Shown here: one piece after another, positions 6,824 to 12,798 of the stretch
Layout: each line of letters starts with the position of its first letter
Numbering within the stretch: the stretch's first letter is position 1
Source: Bacteroidales bacterium UBA1628
Lineage (GTDB): Bacteria; Bacteroidota; Bacteroidia; Bacteroidales; UBA932
Reading direction: 5' to 3'
NCBI GenBank assembly: GCA_002321335.1
Contig: DCMG01000133.1
Location: 1 to 13,804, forward strand
Length of the DNA stretch: 13,804 bases
The notes under the pieces: generated by a model
Told to the model about the DNA's origin: nothing
The model's database searches: none
The model's input: only the letters and a program-made list of their open reading frames with translations
Position numbers and translations under genes: made by a program

Positions 6824-7717
6824 CTATACGTGGCTACTACATATTTCGCACTGGCACGTTGGTTCTGTGAAATGGCGAACACCGACCATCTTTCCTCTAT
6901 GTGAATCGAAGCGCGGCATAATCCTATAAAGAATGTCCGTTTCCTGATTCTCAAAGAATCTCCTCAAAGCAAAAGCGCAAAGGTCAGCAATTTGGACCAT
7001 CCCGGTGAGTTCTGAATTTACATAGAGCGGTGTTTCAATGATGTGCTTTATTGACGTCCAAAGTGTTCCCTGCTTATGAAAGCGCTTCATCAGTTCGGTA
7101 TGCTTCTTTGAAACAGTCTCGTTGTTGTCGTGAATCAGCAGACCGTAAGTCTGGTCTTCAGAGTGAGAGACATTATCCATGTAGTGCTCAAAACGCGAGA
7201 TGACTTGTTCGAAAGCCTGATCCTCTGTTGATAGTTTGGATTTGGTAGGATCGAAGAAAACCTTGTCGATACATTCTGCAAAGATTCTGGCGTGCCTCCA
7301 AGAGCCAACTTGATCCGCTATCTCTCGGATGAATGCAAAGCGCTCCGCGTAGGTCAAATGTATATAAGCATCCGTCTGCTTATAATTCTTCTTGAGCTGC
7401 TTGAGTGCTTTTGAGTTGTTGGTCTTCTTAACTCTAAATATTTCTGCCTTACGTTGCTTGATTACTTCGCTGCGACGCTCTGCGAAACTCATTGTGTCAA
7501 ATTCGGGAATTCTGGTTTGCTCCAGATATGAACGCATAATCCATCCTGTATGGATCTCCGAGTCGGACAATCCGTACTTAACCTTAATTTTGTTGATGGC
7601 GCTGTCGCACTTCTTCCAATCTTTGACTGGAATTGAAATGCCGCATAGGATGTAGTGTGATGTGTTCCCGGGAATCTGAGGCGTTCCTGATTCATCAACA
7701 TAACAAAAGTAAACCAT
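6824..7717 (-). CDS. DUF3800 domain protein (RNase H-like fold, putative nuclease)
   Basis: A 297-residue DUF3800 protein. The family start Y-V-D-E-S-G (6-11, D8) is followed by a hydrophobic strand H-Y-I-L-C-G-I-S, then S-E-I-H (E54, H56), L-L-I-H-D-N-N-E (D197) and M-V-Q-I-A-D-L-C-A-F-A-L-R-R (D245). The acidic residues D8, E54, D197 and D245 could form an RNase H-like metal site; this is inference from fold predictions for the family. The C-terminus has C-x-C-x2-C-x2-H (288-296), a possible metal-binding knuckle. DUF3800 genes often accompany mobile elements and defence loci; activity is not established. It is convergent with the MNT/HEPN remnant, has its own promoter and lies between the two 62-nt repeats. 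It is A+T-richer than flanking genes. The ATG at 7715-7717 follows GGAAAGT. Confidence 0.88.
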   Translation of the reverse strand: MVYFCYVDESGTPQIPGNTSHYILCGISIPVKDWKKCDSAINKIKVKYGLSDSEIHTGWIMRSYLEQTRIPEFDTMSFAERRSEVIKQRKAEIFRVKKTNNSKALKQLKKNYKQTDAYIHLTYAERFAFIREIADQVGSWRHARIFAECIDKVFFDPTKSKLSTEDQAFEQVISRFEHYMDNVSHSEDQTYGLLIHDNNETVSKKHTELMKRFHKQGTLWTSIKHIIETPLYVNSELTGMVQIADLCAFALRRFFENQETDILYRIMPRFDSHRGKMVGVRHFTEPTCQCEICSSHV

Positions 7718-7739
7718 ACTTTCCGAGACTTCAAGGTAT

Positions 7740-7785
7740 AAAAAAAGCGACTAGTATCAAGGCCGTAGCCTATGATTGAGACGCT
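7740..7785 (-). promoter_or_regulatory. Leader hairpin with U-tract before DUF3800 (possible attenuator)
   Basis: In the minus-strand 5' leader, AGCG (complement of 7782-7785) can pair with CGCT (complement of 7746-7749), enclosing ATCA-TA-GGC-TACG-GCC-T-TGAT, and a run of seven T follows (complement of 7740-7746). The shape resembles an intrinsic terminator placed between promoter and start codon, but the stem is interrupted. Confidence 0.35.
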
Positions 7786-7808
7786 TGGCGACTCCTCCTA
7801 GACGCATT

Positions 7809-7841
7809 GCAAATGTAAACATATTATTCTGAATAATCAAA
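7809..7841 (-). promoter_or_regulatory. Bacteroidales promoter for DUF3800 with palindrome in spacer
   Basis: On the minus strand, TTTG (complement of 7838-7841), a 20-nt spacer and TACATTTGC (complement of 7809-7817) match the TTTG-N19-21-TAnnTTTG consensus exactly. The spacer holds a perfect inverted repeat ATTATTC-T-GAATAAT (7823-7837), suitable for a dimeric repressor. The predicted 5' leader is about 85 nt. Confidence 0.75.
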
Positions 7842-7921
7842 AACAATTTCTAAATAATGCCTATTCTTTTATTTCTGAATCACGAAGATGGTCTCCCGTA
7901 GAAGGTCTCTCTGCCAATGTG

Positions 7922-7983
7922 TTTTATAATTGAATATTTAGTCGTAACTTAGCAGACTGCTTGGCAGGCAAAGATTTTGCGGG
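7922..7983 (+). repeat. 62-nt direct repeat, right copy
   Basis: Matches 6201-6262 at 58/62 positions but no ATPase reading frame precedes it. It is followed, in the same order as at the left copy, by a REP-like palindrome, CCGAAACGACTGG (8026-8038) and TTTTTTGTG (8063-8071). Upstream at 7873-7887 is TTCTGAATCACGAAG, which matches the start of the 50-nt array at 4833-4847 in 14 of 15 bases. Together with the promoter and leader of DUF3800 this accounts for most of the 377-nt gap 7718-8094; no additional gene is visible there. Confidence 0.9.
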
Positions 7984-7996
7984 AAGAAATCCCGGC

Positions 7997-8015
7997 CACT
8001 GAGCCTGTCGAAGTG
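7997..8015 (+). repeat. REP-like palindrome copy H
   Basis: CACT and AGTG arms around GAGCCTGTCGA. A second, outer pairing CCGGC (7992-7996) with GCCGG (8021-8025) encloses the element. Confidence 0.8.
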
Positions 8016-8094
8016 ACAGAGCCGGCCGAAACGACTGGCAGAACGCCTACGGGCGAAGCTAATTTTTTGTGGACTGTTATTAAACACAATTGAT

Positions 8095-10326
8095 ATGAAA
8101 GCAAATAGATTTTTGAGTTTTATCGCGTCCATCGCAGCGCTCACGTTCGCCACGACGGCGTGCGAGGAAGAGAAAGAAGACCTCGGAGCGCCATCCGTGG
8201 AGCTTGGACAATCCGAGGTGTCTTTTGATCAGACCGGAGGTGAAACGACCGTGACGTTGACTGCCACGAGAGACTGGAAAGCAACGACTGAACAGGACTG
8301 GATCGCCATCGACCCAAGAGAGGGCGACGCATCTTCCAAGGCTGTCACTATTGAGATCAAGGTTAATGAGAACACGGGCTTGGATCGTGAAGGAGCTGTG
8401 AAATTTGATATTGGTTTTGATTCCAAGACCTTGACCATTAAGCAGAAAGGAACCGGATCCGTTGAGGATATGATTGTCTACAAGAACAACTTCGACAAGG
8501 AAAAAGCAGTTAAGGGCACTAGCGGTTGGAAGACATATCTGGATTCATTTGATGGTTGGCGCAACGAGACAGGTACTGGAATTTCATCCGTTACCTATGC
8601 TTCCAACGGCATAACAGCAAGAACCAATGATAAATACAATTCGTCATCTTCTGCCTCTGACTATGAAGGATCTGGAATGAACTATCTTTGGTTCGCCAAG
8701 GAGCCTTATTTCATAGTCAAGAAAATAAGCCTGCCGGCATCAAGGAATTACACACTCTCGTTCGGGGCGGAGCGTAATGAATATTCAGAATCCGGAGACA
8801 TCGACAACACATTCAAGCACGATGAGTTCAAGGTCTACGTCAGCAATGATGGAAGCAAGTGGGTTGAAATTAAATATTCATTCCCTAATGGTGACAAGAA
8901 CAAGCGTTGGGATCTCGCATCTTCGACATTTACGGTCCCAGAAGGCACTTCTACCCTTTACCTTTATTTCATGTCTACCAAAGCGAGTGTCTACTGTTTC
9001 GATGATTTGACACTCTCGATTTCTGATAAAGAAGGTACTCTTATTGACTTTTCAAAAGGTGTAGACCTCGGTACGGGCGGCGGAGAAACTCCAGAGCCTG
9101 GAGAAATGACGATTTCACAAGTTCTTAATGCCCCTAAAGGAACCGCGGCTATTGTCAGCGGAACAGTTGCTGCCACCTATCAGAGAGGATTCATCATTAC
9201 AGACGGTACTGACTACCTTCTTGTCTATGATGGATCAAAATGTGCTGCAAAGGAGAAAGACAATGTTAAAGTGACAGGCACAACTTCTGAATATGGTGGA
9301 CTTATTCAGCTGGCATCTCCTGAGGTGGCGGTCGTGTCTTCCGGCAACGCCTTGGCACTGCCTTCGCCGAAAGCTCTGGACGCTGCTGCCTTTGATGCAT
9401 ATTCATCAAGCAAGATTGAATATATCTCATACGAAGGAACTCTCACGGTGAGTGGTAATTATGTCAATGTGGAAGTGGCCGGTGCCACCAAGCACACCGG
9501 CAGCTTAGCTTACATCAACGACAGTTTCAACGCAAAGTCATTCGATGGAGCGGTTGTGAAGGTGACTGGTTTCTATGTTGGACTTGCCAGCAACAACAAG
9601 TACGTCAACACGATGGTCACGGAACTTGTTCCGGGAGGCTCGGACTATCTGACAGTCAGTGCCACAGCCCTTTCCGCCTCGGCTGACGCGACAACCGCCA
9701 CCTTTGATGTAAAGGCTAATGTGGCCTGGACAGTGACTTCTGACAATTCCGCTTACACGGTTGAGCCTGCTTCCGGAAACGGGAATGCTACCGTCACCGT
9801 GAAGTTCGCCGCCAACACGGAGGAGACGAGCAAAGTCGTGAACCTTACGGTTTCTACCACAGCTGAAGTGGCTACTAAATCATACACCGTGACTCTTACT
9901 CATAGAGGAAAGGGGGGCTCTCAAGGTGGAGCGGAGGTTGTCGCATCTGTTGAAAAGGATTATCTAGCCAAGAACAAGAGTGGAAAGCTGGATGATGTGA
10001 TTTCTTATGAGAATGACACTGATTACGGTGATAATACGGTTACAGAACTTCGTGTGTACAAAGGTCAGAATCTTACCATAAAAGCGGCTGACGGGTACAC
10101 AATCACTAAAGTTGAGTTTACTTGCACCAAAGATTGCGGTGTCAAACAGGGATTCTATACCACAAGTCCGGTGAGCGTTGACAGTGGTGCCTCTTCTGAG
10201 TCCACTGGAAGCGGGAAAGTAGGTACGGTTACCGTTTCCGGCAACACATCTACTGTTAAATACACTGCAAGTGAACAACAGATGCGAGTTGTTAAACTTA
10301 CTGTTACGTATAAGTCGATTAATTAG
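8095..10326 (+). CDS. Surface lipoprotein with BACON, jelly-roll and OB-fold domains
   Basis: A 743-residue predicted lipoprotein. The signal peptide ends at T-T-A-C (C23) and is followed by E-E-E-K-E-D, an acidic stretch resembling the Bacteroidota surface-export signal, so it is probably displayed outside. Domains in order: BACON beta-sandwich (~35-118; V-S-F-D-Q-T-G-G-E start, D-W-I-A-I-D-P), a jelly-roll module like choice-of-anchor/DUF5017 types (~126-312), a DUF5689/YhcR-like region of two OB-fold-like segments (~337-511; I-V-S-G-T-V, I-I-T-D-G), a second BACON (~517-605) and a C-terminal beta domain ending K-L-T-V-T-Y (~613-743). No catalytic motif is visible; binding of nucleic acid by the OB-fold part is inferred. 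BACON2 resembles the BACON of the next gene (shared G-N-G-N and L-T-V-S-T-T). First gene of the nuclease cluster. Start chosen by the signal peptide; no clear promoter seen. Confidence 0.85.
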   Translation: MKANRFLSFIASIAALTFATTACEEEKEDLGAPSVELGQSEVSFDQTGGETTVTLTATRDWKATTEQDWIAIDPREGDASSKAVTIEIKVNENTGLDREGAVKFDIGFDSKTLTIKQKGTGSVEDMIVYKNNFDKEKAVKGTSGWKTYLDSFDGWRNETGTGISSVTYASNGITARTNDKYNSSSSASDYEGSGMNYLWFAKEPYFIVKKISLPASRNYTLSFGAERNEYSESGDIDNTFKHDEFKVYVSNDGSKWVEIKYSFPNGDKNKRWDLASSTFTVPEGTSTLYLYFMSTKASVYCFDDLTLSISDKEGTLIDFSKGVDLGTGGGETPEPGEMTISQVLNAPKGTAAIVSGTVAATYQRGFIITDGTDYLLVYDGSKCAAKEKDNVKVTGTTSEYGGLIQLASPEVAVVSSGNALALPSPKALDAAAFDAYSSSKIEYISYEGTLTVSGNYVNVEVAGATKHTGSLAYINDSFNAKSFDGAVVKVTGFYVGLASNNKYVNTMVTELVPGGSDYLTVSATALSASADATTATFDVKANVAWTVTSDNSAYTVEPASGNGNATVTVKFAANTEETSKVVNLTVSTTAEVATKSYTVTLTHRGKGGSQGGAEVVASVEKDYLAKNKSGKLDDVISYENDTDYGDNTVTELRVYKGQNLTIKAADGYTITKVEFTCTKDCGVKQGFYTTSPVSVDSGASSESTGSGKVGTVTVSGNTSTVKYTASEQQMRVVKLTVTYKSIN

Positions 10327-10342
10327 TCTAACGAACAGCGCG

Positions 10343-10377
10343 ATAAAGGGGTGCCCGGAACACGGGCAGCCCTTTAT
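10343..10377 (+). terminator. Strong hairpin between the first two genes of the nuclease cluster
   Basis: ATAAAGGG-g-TGCCCG pairs with CGGGCA-g-CCCTTTAT around the 5-nt loop GAACA, giving 14 base pairs with one internal G-G mismatch. The A-rich left and T-rich right ends suit a bidirectional intrinsic terminator. It begins 17 nt after the stop of the 8095 gene and ends 23 nt before the endonuclease ATG, so it may terminate or attenuate transcription between them. Confidence 0.75.
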
Positions 10378-10400
10378 TATCCAAATAGGGATGCGTTAAG

Positions 10401-11603
10401 ATGAATGTGTTCAAGAGATTTTTGGCATTTTGTGTGGGAGTGATTACACTTGTCCTTCACGGTTGCGGAGCGACAAGTAAGGACAATCCTATGCCGCCAA
10501 CCGTTGAAGTGAAGACTACCTCAGTGCAGGCTGAGGGATATTCTCAGTACATCTATGTGAAGGCTTCGTCTTCGTGGAAAATAACATTTTCCTCAGAGTC
10601 CGGCGAAATTGTGGATTGGATTATCGCAGAGCCAAGTGTTGGGAACGGCAACAAGAGCGTTACGCTAAGAGTTGCCGCCAACGAGTCCGAGGAGGAGAGA
10701 GTTGCTATCTTAACAGTTTCCACCACAGGAGGGACAGCAATCGTAACCATTAGCCAAAAAGCCAAAAAATCAGAACCAAAACCCGACCCGAAACCCAATG
10801 GAGGCAACCTGTCACCTAAAACAGGGTGGCTCGAGTTGCCAGCTATCCCGGAAGGGACGGACGCATTCACCCATTCAATGACTGTCGGCTCGACCAAGAC
10901 ACGCAACTATTCCTTCATTTGGGACTACAATAATCTTGTCGCACCTTGGGTGGCCTACCCGCTTTGCAAATGGAATATAGGTTCGGGCAGCAGATCCGAT
11001 GCGTGGGGATTGGATCCCCTTTTGCCGGCGGACAAGCAACCAGTTCTCTACAAGGGATTCAAGGAAGGCAATGCAGGATGGTTCGCCAGAGGTCATCAAA
11101 TCGCCTCTGCGGACAGACTGACATCATATTCCTCAAACGCCATGACCTTCTATGGCACGAATATGACGCCTCAGATCCAGAATGGCTTCAACGGGGACAT
11201 CTGGGCTGTTCTCGAAGGCAAAGTCCGTTCTTGGGCCAACAGTTCGGACACGCTCTATGTGGTGACGGGTTGCGTCATTGACTACAAAGACGGTGAGAAG
11301 GTCAAGTACGCCCTTGACAACAACGGCAAGAAAGTGACCGTACCGACGGCTTACTACAAGGTCGTGCTCCGCTACATGAAGAACTCCACGATCGGCTACT
11401 CAGGCTATTCCGCCTGCGCTGTCTGGCTGGATCACAAGGTTTACAACTCAAAAAACATAAATTCTTCATATTCAATGTCGGTGGATGACCTGGAAAAGAA
11501 ACTGAACATCGATTTCTTCGTGAACCTGCCTGACAAAGTCGGGGAAGACGTGGCAGCAAAGATCGAGGCCGAGGATCCGGCCAAGGTTTCTTGGTGGTGG
11601 TAA
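10401..11603 (+). CDS. BACON-domain DNA/RNA non-specific endonuclease lipoprotein
   Basis: A 400-residue extracytoplasmic nuclease of the beta-beta-alpha-metal (NucA/Serratia) family that cuts DNA and RNA without sequence preference. The signal peptide ends L-H-G-C (C22), indicating a lipoprotein. A BACON domain (~34-120) is followed by a Lys/Pro linker (122-135) and the nuclease domain (~140-395). The active site reads W-F-A-R-G-H-Q-I-A-S-A-D-R with general base H232, then T-N-M-T-P-Q and F-N-G-D-I-W-A-V-L-E with N264 as likely magnesium ligand and E272 eight residues on, spacing equal to that in NucA and Serratia nuclease. The residue before R-G-H is Ala rather than the Asp of Serratia nuclease. 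The ATG 34 nt after the stop of this gene starts the next nuclease, suggesting an operon. Confidence 0.93.
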   Translation: MNVFKRFLAFCVGVITLVLHGCGATSKDNPMPPTVEVKTTSVQAEGYSQYIYVKASSSWKITFSSESGEIVDWIIAEPSVGNGNKSVTLRVAANESEEERVAILTVSTTGGTAIVTISQKAKKSEPKPDPKPNGGNLSPKTGWLELPAIPEGTDAFTHSMTVGSTKTRNYSFIWDYNNLVAPWVAYPLCKWNIGSGSRSDAWGLDPLLPADKQPVLYKGFKEGNAGWFARGHQIASADRLTSYSSNAMTFYGTNMTPQIQNGFNGDIWAVLEGKVRSWANSSDTLYVVTGCVIDYKDGEKVKYALDNNGKKVTVPTAYYKVVLRYMKNSTIGYSGYSACAVWLDHKVYNSKNINSSYSMSVDDLEKKLNIDFFVNLPDKVGEDVAAKIEAEDPAKVSWWW

Positions 11604-11637
11604 AAACCGCTGAAAATGAAAATAATACAAAACTGAT

Positions 11638-12723
11638 ATGCGTTTGAGAAAATTACTTTATTCAGCACTCCTGCTACTTGTCGTCACAGTCACGGCCTGC
11701 GCCAAAGGGGACAAGGGCGCAAGAGGCTATGTCATCGGCTTCTACAACGTCGAGAACCTCTTTGACACCTACCACGACGAGGGCAAGAATGACTATGAAT
11801 ATCTCCCCGACGGCGCTAACCGCTGGACCGACGCGAGGTACAACCGCAAGCTTCACAACATCGCGACCGTCATCAAGGCCATGGCGGATGAGAACAAGGC
11901 CTACCACACAATCCTCGGTCTCAGCGAGATAGAGAACCGCCACGTGCTTGAAGACCTTGTCAGCCAGAAGGAGATTGCCGACGCCAATTATCAGATTGTG
12001 CACTATGACGGCCCGGACAGACGTGGCGTGGACGTGGCCCTGCTTTACAGGCCTGATCAGTTCAAGGTGCTTGAGAGCAAGTCCATTCCTTATGATTTCA
12101 ACAGCAAGGACATCAAGTTCGACATGGACAAGGAGTCTCAGGACCGGTTCCGCACCCGTGACATCCTGATGGTCAGAGGCGAGATCAAGGGCGAGATGTT
12201 CGCGTTCTTCGTGGCTCACCTTCCTTCCAGGATCGGAGGCAAGGGAAGCGACCTGCGAAGCCGGGGCGCGGAGATCATTTACGAGAACTCCGTCAGACTG
12301 ATGAATGAATATCCGGGGATCAAGATCGTGGCGATGGGCGACATGAACGACAACCCGACGGACGAGAGCATGACGGTTTATCTGCACGGCAAGGAGAACG
12401 TCTCCGAGGTCGGCAAGATGGACTTCTTCTCTCCGTTCACATCAATGCTCAAGGCCGGTTACGGCTCTTTGGCTTATCGTGGGGACTGGAACATCTACGA
12501 CATCATCATGACGAACGAGGCGCTGGTGAACGCGCCTAAGGGATCACTCCGCATCGTGCCGATTGTGAAAGGGAAATACTACGGACGTGTCTTCAACCAG
12601 CCGTTCATGGTTCAGCAGACCGGACAGTACAAGGGAACTCCGTTCCGGACATATTCATCGGGCTCTTATGTTGGTGGCTACAGCGACCATTATCCGACAT
12701 ATATTGTTATTAGTAATAAGTAA
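11638..12723 (+). CDS. Endonuclease/exonuclease/phosphatase family lipoprotein
   Basis: A 361-residue member of the EEP superfamily (same fold as ExoIII and DNase I), here exported: the signal peptide ends V-T-A-C (C21). Active-site motifs are complete: F-Y-N-V-E-N-L-F-D (N37), L-S-E-I-E-N (E97), R-R-G-V-D-V-A-L-L-Y, V-A-H-L-P-S-R (H194), G-D-M-N-D (D235, N237), N-I-Y-D-I-I-M (D288) and G-Y-S-D-H-Y-P (D350, H351). Relatives act on DNA, RNA or phosphoesters, so the exact substrate is open; next to the non-specific endonuclease, trimming of nucleic-acid fragments is the simplest reading. It lies 34 nt after the endonuclease stop and 75 nt before a TonB-dependent receptor, with a REP-like palindrome in the latter gap. 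It is distinct from the cytoplasmic xth at 4036. Confidence 0.93.
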   Translation: MRLRKLLYSALLLLVVTVTACAKGDKGARGYVIGFYNVENLFDTYHDEGKNDYEYLPDGANRWTDARYNRKLHNIATVIKAMADENKAYHTILGLSEIENRHVLEDLVSQKEIADANYQIVHYDGPDRRGVDVALLYRPDQFKVLESKSIPYDFNSKDIKFDMDKESQDRFRTRDILMVRGEIKGEMFAFFVAHLPSRIGGKGSDLRSRGAEIIYENSVRLMNEYPGIKIVAMGDMNDNPTDESMTVYLHGKENVSEVGKMDFFSPFTSMLKAGYGSLAYRGDWNIYDIIMTNEALVNAPKGSLRIVPIVKGKYYGRVFNQPFMVQQTGQYKGTPFRTYSSGSYVGGYSDHYPTYIVISNK

Positions 12724-12739
12724 CACCTTCAGTCGCTTC

Positions 12740-12764
12740 GGTCACTGAGCCTGTCGAAGTGACC
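12740..12764 (+). repeat. REP-like palindrome copy I (between nuclease and TonB receptor genes)
   Basis: Perfect 7-bp arms GGTCACT and AGTGACC flank GAGCCTGTCGA. It lies in the 75-nt gap of an apparent operon, where a stem could stabilise the upstream transcript or reduce read-through into the receptor gene. Confidence 0.9.
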
Positions 12765-12798
12765 TACTAAAAAGATAAATAGTTAACATTCAATATTT

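Noticed and set aside
6201..7983. Transposon or insertion sequence bounded by the 62-nt repeats
   Set aside because: No transposase, integrase or terminal inverted repeats were found between them, and the repeats are direct; called as repeats only.
8063..8094. TTTTTTG at 8063-8069 as the -33 box of the BACON lipoprotein gene
   Set aside because: No TAnnTTTG-like box lies 19-21 nt downstream before the ATG at 8095.
10401..11603. Ala before R-G-H in the endonuclease as a sign of inactivation
   Set aside because: The catalytic His, the metal-binding Asn and the downstream Glu are all in place with normal spacing, and that position varies in the family.
11674..12387. 237-codon open frame on the minus strand opposite the EEP lipoprotein
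   Set aside because: The plus strand carries every EEP catalytic motif; the minus translation is low-complexity in V, L, D and H and has no family resemblance.
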